From the NCBI GenBank assembly GCA_963752745.1, contig CAVWAK010000040.1, positions 45,400-109,399 of the forward strand: 64,000 nt of DNA, written 5' to 3'. The notes beneath the pieces were generated by a model. The model had not been told where the DNA came from, made no database searches, and saw nothing but the letters and a program-made list of their open reading frames with translations. The translations under genes were made by a program, and so were the position numbers. Source of the stretch: Thiogranum sp963752745 (GTDB lineage: Bacteria > Pseudomonadota > Gammaproteobacteria > DSM-19610). Shown here in pieces: positions 46,817 through 55,301 of this stretch (the first letter of the stretch is position 1; the number at the start of each line of letters is the position of its first letter).

Positions 46817-47485
46817 ATGTTTACCGGGATCATACAGGCTGTCGGCCAGGTGGTTGCACTGGATCCGAAAGGTGAAGACCTTCGGTTGCGAGTGCGCACC
46901 GGTAAGCTCGATCTTGCCGGGGTGCAAATCGGTGACAGTATTGCCACCAGCGGTGTCTGCCTGACGGTTGTCGAGCTTCCGGGTGACGGCTTCTGGGCGG
47001 ATGTGTCGGGTGAAACATTGAGCTGTACCGGTATTGGCGGTCTCAAGGTGGGTGACGGGGTTAACCTGGAAAAGGCGCTGACACCGTCCACGCCGCTGGG
47101 AGGCCACCTGGTGAGCGGTCACGTTGATGGTATCGGTGCAGTGCTGGCGCGGCGTGATGATGGCCGTTCGGTGCGCTTCAGTATGCGCGCGCCGGATGGG
47201 CTGGCGAAATATATCGCTGCCAAGGGCTCCGTGTGTGTAGATGGTATCAGCCTGACAGTGAATGCCGTCGACGGTGCCGTGTTTGAACTTAACATCGTGC
47301 CACACACGCTGGTAGAAACCAGCATGGGTGAGTTTCAGCCGGGCCGTACCTTTAACCTGGAAGTGGATATAATTGCCCGGTATCTGGAGCGCCTGCTGCT
47401 TGGCGACAAGGCCGCCCAAGCGGGTTCGGGTAGCGTAACCAAAGAACTGCTACAGCGTTGCGGCTTTGCCGGCGCCGCGGAATAG
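46817..47485 (+). CDS. ribE: Riboflavin synthase alpha subunit
   Basis: A 222-residue enzyme that dismutates two lumazines to riboflavin. It has two lumazine-binding repeats. The N-terminus MFTGIIQAVGQV and both SGVCLTVV and DGISLTVNAV motifs are typical. It starts 1 bp after the ribD stop and is followed 1 bp later by ribBX. Called ribC in E. coli. Confidence 0.96.
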   Translation: MFTGIIQAVGQVVALDPKGEDLRLRVRTGKLDLAGVQIGDSIATSGVCLTVVELPGDGFWADVSGETLSCTGIGGLKVGDGVNLEKALTPSTPLGGHLVSGHVDGIGAVLARRDDGRSVRFSMRAPDGLAKYIAAKGSVCVDGISLTVNAVDGAVFELNIVPHTLVETSMGEFQPGRTFNLEVDIIARYLERLLLGDKAAQAGSGSVTKELLQRCGFAGAAE

Positions 47486-47486
47486 A

Positions 47487-48602
47487 ATGATGGAACTGAA
47501 TAGTATCGAAGAGATTATTGACGACATCCGTAATGGCAAGATGGTCATTATCATGGATGATGAGGATCGTGAGAATGAGGGCGACCTGATCATGGCCGCG
47601 TCGCTGGTACGTCCGGAAGATATCAACTTCATGGCTACCCATGGCCGTGGCCTGATTTGCCTGACACTGACGCACGACCGCTGTCGCCAGTTGTCGTTAC
47701 CATTGATGGTTATTGAAAATCAGGATCAGCACTCCACCAACTTCACGCTGTCAATAGAGGCGGCCGAGGGTGTTACCACAGGTATCTCCGCCTATGATCG
47801 TGCGCATACGGTGCGTACTGCTGTACAGCCAGATGCCCGGCCACAGGATCTGGTCCAGCCAGGGCATATCTTTCCGCTCATGGCACGTCCGGGTGGAGTC
47901 TTGACGCGCGCCGGCCATACGGAGGCGGGTTGTGATCTTGCCCGGCTGGCGGGTGTAGAGCCGGCCTCGGTGATTGTTGAGATCCTCAATGAAGACGGCA
48001 CCATGGCGCGCCGGCCTGACCTGGAAAAATTTGCTGAAGAACATGGTCTCAAGGTCGGGACCATTGCCGATCTGATTCATTACCGAATTGCCAACGAAAA
48101 GAGTGTCGAGCGCGTTGCGGAATGTGATCTTCCCACCGAGTACGGAGAATTTCGCCTGTATGCTTACCAGGATATCGTTAACAAGGGACTGCACCTGGCG
48201 CTGGTAATGGGTGATGTGTCCGCGGAGGAGCCAACACTGGTGCGCGTGCATGTGCAGAACTCTCTCAGTGATCTGTTCGGTGCGCAAATGGATGACATTG
48301 GCTGGCCGTTACGCGATGCCATGAAACGCATTGCGGATAACGGTGAAGGTATCGCGGTTGTGCTGGGGCAACAGGAATCACCCAAAGATCTGGTGCAACG
48401 CATTCAGTACTATAACGAGCACGACAAGAGTGGCGAGCCGGTGACGCGCGAGGAACGGCACGAGTTACGTACCCATGGTATTGGTGCTCAGATACTTACC
48501 GACCTTGGGGTCAGGCGGATGCGTGTGCTGAGTGCGCCAATGGTGGTTCACGGTCTTTCCGGTTTCGGGCTGGAAGTTGTTGAATACGTCGGCGGCGAAT
48601 AA
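47487..48602 (+). CDS. ribB: DHBP synthase with degenerate GTP cyclohydrolase II domain (RibBX type)
   Basis: A 371-residue two-domain protein. Residues 1-200 are an intact 3,4-dihydroxy-2-butanone 4-phosphate synthase: MDDEDRENEGDL and TRAGHTEAGCDLARLAG. Residues about 205-371 have the cyclohydrolase II fold (VRVHVQNSLSDLF, RTHGIGAQILTDLGV) but lack the zinc-binding Cys-rich motif; where active enzymes have ESLTGDxFGSxRCDCG the sequence reads QNSLSDLFGAQMDDIG. It therefore probably makes only DHBP, and a separate RibA should exist. Start ATG 47487; the next codon is also ATG. Confidence 0.92.
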   Translation: MMELNSIEEIIDDIRNGKMVIIMDDEDRENEGDLIMAASLVRPEDINFMATHGRGLICLTLTHDRCRQLSLPLMVIENQDQHSTNFTLSIEAAEGVTTGISAYDRAHTVRTAVQPDARPQDLVQPGHIFPLMARPGGVLTRAGHTEAGCDLARLAGVEPASVIVEILNEDGTMARRPDLEKFAEEHGLKVGTIADLIHYRIANEKSVERVAECDLPTEYGEFRLYAYQDIVNKGLHLALVMGDVSAEEPTLVRVHVQNSLSDLFGAQMDDIGWPLRDAMKRIADNGEGIAVVLGQQESPKDLVQRIQYYNEHDKSGEPVTREERHELRTHGIGAQILTDLGVRRMRVLSAPMVVHGLSGFGLEVVEYVGGE

Positions 48603-48636
48603 TTATTTTGAACGTTTCAGATTTGGAGTTTCAGCT

Positions 48637-49113
48637 ATGAGTGGCATACAGGAAATCGAAGGCCAGTTAACCTTGCGCGGTGCGCGTATTGCCTTGTTGG
48701 TATCGCGGTTCAACAGCTTCGTGGTCGAGAGTCTGCTCGAAGGCGCGATCGACACACTGAAGCGTCACGGCGCAGAAGAGAGCGAACTGCAGATTGTGCG
48801 TGTGCCTGGTGCCTATGAAATGCCGGTTGCCGCACAGCGTCTGGCAGCAACCAAGCGTTACGAGGCCATCATCGCGCTGGGTGCTGTGATTCGCGGCGGT
48901 ACTCCGCATTTCGAATACGTGGCGGGCGAGTGCACCAAGGGGTTGTCACAGGTTTCCCTGCAGTACGATATTCCTGTCGCCTTTGGTGTGCTGACGGTTG
49001 ACAGTATCGAACAGGCAATTGAACGTGCTGGCACCAAGGCCGGCAACAAGGGTGCCGAGGCCGCCATGTCGACCATCGAAATGATCAACGTGCTGCGCGA
49101 GATCGGTAAGTAA
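48637..49113 (+). CDS. ribH: 6,7-dimethyl-8-ribityllumazine synthase RibH
   Basis: A 158-residue enzyme condensing DHBP with the ribityl-pyrimidine. Motifs RGARIALLVSRFNSF, VPGAYEMPVAAQ and IRGGTPHFEYVAGE are seen, with the catalytic His in the last. ATG 48637 has TTTGGAG upstream. It lies 35 bp after ribBX and 7 bp before nusB. Confidence 0.96.
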   Translation: MSGIQEIEGQLTLRGARIALLVSRFNSFVVESLLEGAIDTLKRHGAEESELQIVRVPGAYEMPVAAQRLAATKRYEAIIALGAVIRGGTPHFEYVAGECTKGLSQVSLQYDIPVAFGVLTVDSIEQAIERAGTKAGNKGAEAAMSTIEMINVLREIGK

Positions 49114-49120
49114 CGCGCCT

Positions 49121-49594
49121 GTGAGTAATTCCGGAAAGCCTCAGGCTGCATTGCGTACCCGCGCCCGACGTCTTGCCATGCAGGCGCTCTACCAGTGGGA
49201 TATGTCAGGGAATAACCTGTCCGAGATCGAAGTGCAGTTTCTTGAGGACGAGGACTTCTCCAAGGCGGATAAGGATTATTTTCACGAACTCCTGCACCAG
49301 GTGCCGGCACGGCTGGATGAGGTCGAGGCAGCATTCACCCCTTATCTCGACAGGCCACTGAAAGAATTGGATCCTGTTGAGCGCGCGCTGTTGCGGCTGG
49401 CGAGCTATGAATTGCTGGTACGCGTGGATATACCCTACAAGGTGGTGATCAACGAGTCGGTGAATCTCACCAAGAAGTTTGGTGCAGAGCAGGCCTACAA
49501 GTACATTAATGGCGTGCTGGACAAAACTGCGCAGACGCTGCGAAACGTCGAACACCCGCATGGCCAGGGTGGCAGCGGGCTGTTAAAAAAATAG
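49121..49594 (+). CDS. nusB: Transcription antitermination factor NusB
   Basis: A 157-residue all-helical RNA-binding protein that joins NusE (S10) on boxA RNA during rRNA antitermination. ARRLAMQALYQWDMS and the C-terminal INESVNLTKKFGAEQAYKYINGVLD are characteristic. Start GTG 49121, 7 bp after ribH. The ribH-nusB-thiL-pgpA order is conserved in gammaproteobacteria. Confidence 0.95.
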   Translation: MSNSGKPQAALRTRARRLAMQALYQWDMSGNNLSEIEVQFLEDEDFSKADKDYFHELLHQVPARLDEVEAAFTPYLDRPLKELDPVERALLRLASYELLVRVDIPYKVVINESVNLTKKFGAEQAYKYINGVLDKTAQTLRNVEHPHGQGGSGLLKK

Positions 49595-49619
49595 CTGGTC
49601 AGGTTGAAGGCCGGGCAAT

Positions 49620-50588
49620 ATGCCAGATTCCGAATTCGACATTATTGCCAAGTACTTTTTACGGCAAAGACCCGCGCGCAGCGATGTGTTGCTCGGTATC
49701 GGTGACGATGCAGCGCTTTTACAGGTGCCTGCGGGGCAGCAACTGGTTGTCGCGGTTGATACCCTGGTAGCAGGGCGCCACTTTCCTGAACAAACATCAG
49801 CAGCGGATATCGGCTACAAGGCACTGGCTGTGAACCTGAGTGATCTCGCTGCGATGGGGGCTACACCGGCCTGGGCAACGCTGTCGCTGACTTTGCCTGC
49901 TGCGGACGCAGCCTGGTTGCAGGCGTTTGCCGACGGATTTTTTGCTCTCGCTGACGAATACGCGGTAGCACTGGTAGGTGGTGATACAACACGCGGCCCG
50001 TTATCAGTAACAGTGCAGGTGCATGGTTTTATTGAGCCAGGCAAAGCCTTACGGCGTGATGCCGCTAATCCGGGTGACGCTGTGTTTGTCTCCGGTGCCC
50101 CGGGCGAAGCAGCATGCGCACTGAAACAGATGCTGTTGGGTGAAACGCCGGATGATGCGCTGGCGCAGCGGCTCAACCGGCCGCAACCGCGAGTGGCGCT
50201 GGGGCAGGGTCTGGCGGGACTGGCATCGGCCGCTATCGATGTTTCCGATGGTCTGCTGGCAGATCTGGGTCACCTGCTTTCCGCGAGCCGTTGTGGTGCC
50301 ACGCTATGGCCAGATCGGCTGCCGTGTTCGCCTGCTTTGCAAGCAGCATATCCCGAGCAGACACCGGATTTTCAGCTCAATGGTGGCGACGACTACGAGC
50401 TTTGTTTTACGCTTCCTGTGGAGCATCGCGAGACACTTGCAGCCGTGCAGGCGCTGCATAATGTGCCAGTTCATGAATTCGGTGTGGTGGAAGTTCAAAC
50501 CGGCTTGCGTTGTGTTTATGCTGACGGCAGGAGTGAGACACCGGACGTGCACGGATATGATCATTTCAGGGGTGTTCAGCATGACTAG
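49620..50588 (+). CDS. thiL: Thiamine-monophosphate kinase ThiL
   Basis: A 322-residue kinase of the PurM/ThiL fold making thiamine diphosphate from the monophosphate. DVLLGIGDDAALLQ, AVNLSDLAAMGATP, VGGDTTRGP and AIDVSDGLLADLGH are the expected metal and nucleotide motifs. Its stop overlaps the pgpA start by 8 bp. Confidence 0.95.
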   Translation: MPDSEFDIIAKYFLRQRPARSDVLLGIGDDAALLQVPAGQQLVVAVDTLVAGRHFPEQTSAADIGYKALAVNLSDLAAMGATPAWATLSLTLPAADAAWLQAFADGFFALADEYAVALVGGDTTRGPLSVTVQVHGFIEPGKALRRDAANPGDAVFVSGAPGEAACALKQMLLGETPDDALAQRLNRPQPRVALGQGLAGLASAAIDVSDGLLADLGHLLSASRCGATLWPDRLPCSPALQAAYPEQTPDFQLNGGDDYELCFTLPVEHRETLAAVQALHNVPVHEFGVVEVQTGLRCVYADGRSETPDVHGYDHFRGVQHD

Positions 50589-51060
50589 CGTTCGAGCCAG
50601 TCAGGTTTTCCGTGACCCGGTGGTATTTCTTGCGTTTGGATTTGGGTCCGGGCTTGCACCGCGAGCACCCGGCACGGCGGGCACGCTGGCTGCCGTACCT
50701 TTGTATCTCTGGTTCAGCCAGTATTCGCTTCCGGTTTATATCGGTATCCTTGTTGCGCTGTCTGTCTGCGGCGTATGGATCTGTGGCGCTGCGTCTTCAC
50801 GTCTGGGAGTGCACGATCACCCTGGTATTGTCTGGGATGAATTTGCCGGTTACTGGTTAACCATGTGTGCAGCGAGTGGCAGCTGGTTATCCATCGTGCT
50901 CGGATTCCTGCTGTTTCGCCTGTTTGATATATGGAAACCGTGGCCGATCCGGTTCGTGGACAAACGCATGAGCGGCGGTCTGGGCATCATGCTGGATGAT
51001 TTGTTAGCCGCTATACCCGCCGCGCTGCTGTTATATGCGCTGTTACGAGTTGTTGAATGA
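50581..51060 (+). CDS. pgpA: Phosphatidylglycerophosphatase A
   Basis: A 159-residue membrane enzyme dephosphorylating phosphatidylglycerophosphate. The N-terminal GSGLAPRAPGTAGTL and VWDEFAGYW are signature motifs, and the C-terminal MSGGLGIMLDDLLAA completes the site. Three to four membrane helices. ATG 50581 overlaps thiL and its own stop overlaps the next gene (ATGA). Confidence 0.95.
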   Translation: MTSVRASQVFRDPVVFLAFGFGSGLAPRAPGTAGTLAAVPLYLWFSQYSLPVYIGILVALSVCGVWICGAASSRLGVHDHPGIVWDEFAGYWLTMCAASGSWLSIVLGFLLFRLFDIWKPWPIRFVDKRMSGGLGIMLDDLLAAIPAALLLYALLRVVE

Positions 51061-51707
51061 AGTTTGTCAGCTGTTTGGCTATGTGCCTGCTTGCTGTGGC
51101 GACAACATTACCTGATGCTGCCGGTGACATCCATGTTGTCGCCTTGTTCAAGAATCGGGCAATGATTGTGGTTGATGGGAAGCAGCAAATACTGGGTGTG
51201 GGTGAATCCAGTCCGGAAGGGGTGACACTGATTTCCGCTGACAGTGGCGTTGCCGTTTTTGAATATCAGGGTGAAAAGCTGGAACGCCGGCTTGATGGCC
51301 GTGCAAAAGCGCCGGCGGCGAACGCATCGCCGGGTGAGACGGTTCTGGTCTATCGGGATAGCCGGAGCATGTTCAGGACTGTAGGCAGTATCAACGGCCT
51401 GCCGGTCGGTTTTTTGATCGATACCGGGGCCAGTTCTGTAGCCATGAACTCGGCACAGGCGCGCCGCCTGGGTATCGACTTTCGCGTACAGGGGGATTCT
51501 ACCTATGTCACCACGGCATCCCAGGTGGTTCAGGCTTTCCGTCTGACGCTGGAACGTGTAAAGGTTGGCAGTATCGAGCTGCACAATGTTAAAGGTGTCG
51601 TTATTGACGGTCCGCAGCCGGATGAAGTCTTGCTGGGCATGTCATTCCTCGGACGTCTTGATATGCGTAATGAGGGTGACCGATTGTTGCTTAAGAAAAA
51701 ATACTAG
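51057..51707 (+). CDS. Retropepsin-like aspartic protease, exported
   Basis: A 216-residue protein with a signal peptide (about 1-22) and a single-domain pepsin-like fold of the bacterial retropepsin (clan AA) family. The active-site motif is FLIDTGASSVAMN, with the later hydrophobic-Gly motif VLLGMSFLGRLD. The first 100 residues, including a beta-rich segment with VGESSPEGVTLIS, are a separate domain. Translationally coupled to pgpA by ATGA. Likely a periplasmic homodimeric protease of unknown substrate. Confidence 0.85.
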   Translation: MKFVSCLAMCLLAVATTLPDAAGDIHVVALFKNRAMIVVDGKQQILGVGESSPEGVTLISADSGVAVFEYQGEKLERRLDGRAKAPAANASPGETVLVYRDSRSMFRTVGSINGLPVGFLIDTGASSVAMNSAQARRLGIDFRVQGDSTYVTTASQVVQAFRLTLERVKVGSIELHNVKGVVIDGPQPDEVLLGMSFLGRLDMRNEGDRLLLKKKY

Positions 51708-51727
51708 TCGTGTAAATTATTTAAATG

Positions 51728-52408
51728 TCAGTAAACGTGTGCGCTGGACAGTGTGCTCAGCTGCTGGCGTTTACTCTCCAGTTCAGCCTGGATCGTTGGA
51801 ATCTGTGTTTTTGTTTCGGCGCGTTCTTCAGCAAGTTTTCGTATGTTGTCGAGTAATACGACGCGACGTTCAGTTGGTATACCCTTGGCAACCAGTTCAA
51901 GACCGGCATCCCGGGCTTCCGTGTCAATGGACTTTAACCGATTGCGTTTTCGAGTGAGTGTTCGACTTAGCCGGTGTACATCCTGCTCAAGCATATATAG
52001 TGACCGCCCATCGCCGTAGGCGCCAAGAAATCCCGGTTCCAGAGTGCCGGGGCAAACACCGCCATAGGCTTTTCCCTTGCGACCGAGGTTATAACCGTTG
52101 GCGGGCTGGCAATAACTTTTTACACCTGTATGCCACCCTTCACGGTATTCACTGAGCTGTAGCGCTATACCGTGTTCAGCGCAGGCTTTGCGGTGCTTGC
52201 CAAGCTGAGCCTCCGGCCGCCCTTTTGCACCATCCTCAAAGCCAATAGTGTGCCAGTCAGCAACCTGGCATTCTTGCTTCGACAGGCCGGTCGCACAGCC
52301 GGCCAGACTGGTAGCCAGCGCGAGAACCACAGGTAACCGGTTGAGGGTTCTCAATGTAACTATATGGAATTTCCGTAAAATCATTTTATTTCCGGTGCTT
52401 TTGAGCAT
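51728..52408 (-). CDS. DUF2799 family lipoprotein
   Basis: A 226-residue protein with a lipobox LAGC at about residue 38 after a signal peptide; the ATG eight codons in (MILRKF) is a better start by length. After the Cys comes the DUF2799 pattern DWHTIGFEDGAKGRP and EGWHTGVKSYCQPANGYNLGRKG. The C-terminal third is a predicted coiled coil (LEQDVHRLSRTLTRKRNRL...). Function unknown; outer-membrane location is inferred from the lipobox. Confidence 0.8.
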   Translation of the reverse strand: MLKSTGNKMILRKFHIVTLRTLNRLPVVLALATSLAGCATGLSKQECQVADWHTIGFEDGAKGRPEAQLGKHRKACAEHGIALQLSEYREGWHTGVKSYCQPANGYNLGRKGKAYGGVCPGTLEPGFLGAYGDGRSLYMLEQDVHRLSRTLTRKRNRLKSIDTEARDAGLELVAKGIPTERRVVLLDNIRKLAEERAETKTQIPTIQAELESKRQQLSTLSSAHVY

Positions 52409-52530
52409 CTCAAGAGGGTAGCATTAAGAAAATTAGGCGACCTTTTCAGATGTCGGCGGATCAGCGCTGATTCTTGAGTTTTGAAGGGCAAAAACAGCCT
52501 GCATGTAGATGAGCCCCGAAAATCCCATGA

Positions 52531-53785
52531 CTACATGAATGTGCCGCGCTGAAGATGTTTCTTGCTTATGAGGTACCTTTGTAGAGCGAATTCATGCGTT
52601 TTACTAACAAACGTAATGGCCTGATGAAAAAGTAGAGAAATGATAGACGTCTTCGGTAGTGTAATAAAATCCAGGTCTGCGTTGTTGGGGGTGATTGCCC
52701 AATTCAGCCAATCCAGACTACGATTCCAGGGAGAATCAGTTAATGTTAAGAAATAGGCTTGCATCTGATGATGGTGCTTAGGCTTCATCAATAGTTCCGT
52801 GACCTGTTCGTCTGGGTTCAAAAATAAATGGTCCTGCAGTTCGTCAACAACCTTGTTGATGCCTTGGTGGTTGAATAACTTAGTGGGTCCTGCTGACGGC
52901 AAGGTTAAATTTAATAATCGGTGGGAAAGTAACACCGCTGCTATCAATATGCGCTGACAACCGATTTCCCGGGCACGAGTAAAAGCGGTTCTCCAATCAT
53001 CGTTTGTATAGTTGCTGGTCAGGGCAACAATATCGCTGACGTGGTGAAGAGAAGGCTTCCAGTATTCCTTGACCGCATTTCTTGCCGTTACTAAAAGAGT
53101 GTCGCAGGGAGAGAAAGTCAAAACAGATTTTGTTAACAGGGTTATTGGTCGTAGTTCTCTACGGAGTTGGTCTGAATTCAGTCGCGGTCTAATGGGCGGT
53201 ATGCCCCAGTGTAAATCGACGATGATTTGTGCGCTGTTCATGCCACAAGCTGGATTGCATGGCGTCCTGATACCTGGTTACAATTGTATACCCATCATGT
53301 TCAAGAACTTTCTCAGTCTTCGCATGGTCAATCTGTGTGACCAAAAGATCAATGTCGCCGCAGGCACGCAAGGCCATATCTCCATAAGCAAGCGTGGCTG
53401 ACACCGGGCCCTTAAACGGCACGGCATTAATACCTTCGGCCGATAACAAGTTCGTCAGGTGAAGTACTTCCATTCCAAGAACCAGGTTTTGTTGAGTGCT
53501 GTTTATGCGTGAGGTTTGTAACTCTGTTTGGATATCGTTCGCCAACAGATCTGGGGCGTCGTTATGCAGATGGAATGCAAGCAGCGGGATAGTTCTATGA
53601 TATTCAGCTAGCTGGAAAATCAGTTGCCAGTCCAGTTCTTGCTGTAACAAGGCGCGGATGCGAGCAACAGCAGCATCATCTGTCTGCGGACGAGCGCAGA
53701 GCAACAAAAGCTCTATTTCCGGTTGATGTAGCATATTCATTCGACAGGCTCTAGAATTTGTTGCGATCATTTGTTTTTCGATCAC
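52531..53785 (-). pseudogene. Nucleotidyltransferase family protein (NTP_transf_5-like), one frameshift
   Basis: Two frames join into about 417 residues of a nucleotidyltransferase like those next to lasso-peptide and HprK-related kinase genes. The N-terminal part has INAVPFKGPVSATLAYGD and RACGDIDLLV, whose GDIDLL provides the metal-binding aspartates. The C-terminal part continues with IIVDLHWGIPP, matching the family's ElHW-type strand. The frames cross near 53231-53236 (CAGCGC): removing one base gives LWHEQAQIIVDLHWG. No homopolymer lies there, so it may be a true inactivating mutation or an error. It probably transfers a nucleotide to a peptide or small molecule. Confidence 0.72.
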
Positions 53786-53922
53786 GGTCTCCGGGTTGCT
53801 TTGTTGATTATTTCAGAAGCGGCTTTGCTCGTATAGATAACTGTATGAATGTTGCGCTAAGATATTCCTGTCTTTCAATCAAGCTTGAATAAACAAGCTC
53901 TCAGATCCTGGTCAGAGTAATT

Positions 53923-54184
53923 ATGCCGCCAAATATAAGTCCAGATGTAACTGTTCAGCATGTAGGCGACGAGATCACTGGTTCTGGATCTGAACTCGGG
54001 CCAGATTCATCAATTAAATGCGACGGCTGCCTGGATATTGGCCCAGTGCAATGGGGAAAATTCGATCGAATCTATAGTCAGAAGTTTTGCGGAGCAATTT
54101 TCCCTCGATTCCGAGACCGCAGCGAGCGACGTTGCTGGCACTATTGAGCAGTTAATGCAGGTCAACGTTATCGATTCAGAATAA
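53923..54184 (+). pseudogene. PqqD family peptide-binding protein, one frameshift
   Basis: An open frame from ATG 53923 gives MPPNISPDVTVQHVGDEI; shifting frame at about 53975-53979 continues as LVLDLNSGQIHQLNATAAW, then ILAQCNGENSIESIVRSFA, then an acidic helix ending IDSE before TAA. The joined 86-residue product is a clear PqqD fold: the vGDE-vvLdLnsG-hhLNataawiL pattern and the C-terminal helix. PqqD proteins bind leader peptides of ribosomally made peptides. Only one base is surplus (GATCACTGG). It is convergent with the kinase gene and divergent from the nucleotidyltransferase gene. Its type fits the PqqD partner of HprK-related kinase A systems. Confidence 0.7.
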
Positions 54185-54199
54185 GCAGGAAGGTGCTGT

Positions 54200-55070
54200 C
54201 TATATGCTGTCTGCAAGCTTCGATATTAGTTCGCAGGTTGCTTGTAATTCTCCGGCATCAAGAGTGAATGCGGGTACGGCACCTGCAATTTTTATAGCAA
54301 CATCCAGCCCGCTGCCCGGGTGTGCTAACGCATTTAAGGTGTTCGCATAGAGTCTTGCGCCAGCTTCTGCGGGGGAAACCTGTGCATATGTGGGTGCAGA
54401 CCTTTCGCTGTCGCGCCGAAGAAAAAGAATAGCGCCCAGTGGCTTGGGGTCTTTTATCGGCAAATTGGGCAGCGCGTTTACCGGGATGTGCATGGTTCTT
54501 TCTGTTTTAACGGTGTCCTCTGGCAGCGGGTAAGGTCCGGGAGGCGTGGACTTTAAGACACAGCGCATGCGGGTAAGGGTGAATATCAAGGTTGCCCGGG
54601 TCGATCGGCGCCAGTTCATCACTGAGGTAGTTAAAACCATGCTGGAGCAGGGCCCAGGTAGTTGTGGATTTTCCGGTGCCTGAATCTGCGGCAATCATTA
54701 TGGCCCGTCCATGGCGTTCAAGCGCTGACGAATGGACAAAATAAAGGTCTGTTCTTGATTTCTGCAGATCCACGGTGATCAGTTTTTCAAGCAGATAAAC
54801 AAACTGGTACCGTATTGCTTCATCACTGTTTTCTTCAGCCAGGGTTTCATTGTCCCTGTGTATGTAAAAGCCTCCGGACTGTTGTCGTTCGACGATATAT
54901 TCGATATCTGCAGAACCTGCGGGCTCCTGGAAGGCGGCATAGTTGGCAAGTAACAGGCTTCTGAAGAGTTCATCTCCACATAAAATCTTTATTCGCCGGT
55001 CAAAAATACGGAACTGGAGGTCGGAATAATTCAAGTTGGTGACGTTAACGGGTTGTGGTCGCGGAATCAA
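54200..55070 (-). CDS. HprK-related kinase, one frameshift
   Basis: Two frames join into about 289 residues of an HPr kinase/phosphorylase-like protein of the HprK-related kinase A kind. LYFVHSSALERHGRAI leads into the P-loop AADSGTGKSTTTWALL (about residues 128-142), followed by YLSDELAPID. The C-terminal half has IPVNALPNLPIKDPKPLGAILFL. Frames change at AAA on the minus strand (TTT 54552-54554); removing one A gives HALCLKSTPPGPYPLPEDT. The listed TTG start sits on the terminator's T-run, so the true start is probably one of the following TTG/GTG codons. Related kinases phosphorylate Ser, including the C-terminal Ser of lasso precursor peptides. Confidence 0.75.
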
Positions 55071-55099
55071 AAAGGCCGTGCTGATTGAAGCACGGCCTT
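55069..55099 (-). terminator. Intrinsic terminator between the Tat repeat gene and the kinase
   Basis: On the minus strand AAGGCCGTGCT-TCAATC-AGCACGGCCTT followed by T gives an 11-bp stem and a five-base T-run. It lies about 95 bp after the stop of the small Tat protein gene and right before the kinase coding region, so the small gene should be transcribed at a higher level than the kinase. Confidence 0.85.
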
Positions 55100-55154
55100 C
55101 GGTATTTTTGATGTTAAATACGGAGTATTGCGCAATTTCCGGCTTGTGCGCTGT

Positions 55155-55301
55155 TCTGCCGTGGTGACTACCTTTACTGTCTTGTATACCTTTTTAGCTA
55201 CCTTTACTGCCCCGCATGCCGTGGTGTCTACCTTTACTAGCTCCTCGCATACCTTGGTGCTTACCTTTACTGGCTCGCATGCCGTGGTGGCTAACTTTAC
55301 T
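55155..55301 (-). repeat. 30-33 bp repeats in and after the Tat small-protein gene
   Basis: On the plus strand the 21-mer GCCGTGGTGnCTAcCTTTACT, or variants, recurs at 55158, 55218, 55251 and 55281. Between 55158 and 55218 a degenerate copy (55188-55208 region) completes a series of about five units spaced 30-33 bp. On the coding strand each unit encodes SKGxHxGMR. The stop codon of the gene lies inside the degenerate copy, so one full unit lies beyond the stop. Confidence 0.75.

Noticed and set aside
52460..52471. ATCAGCGCTGAT palindrome downstream of the nucleotidyltransferase
   Set aside because: Short, without a T-run and not placed at a promoter; may be chance.
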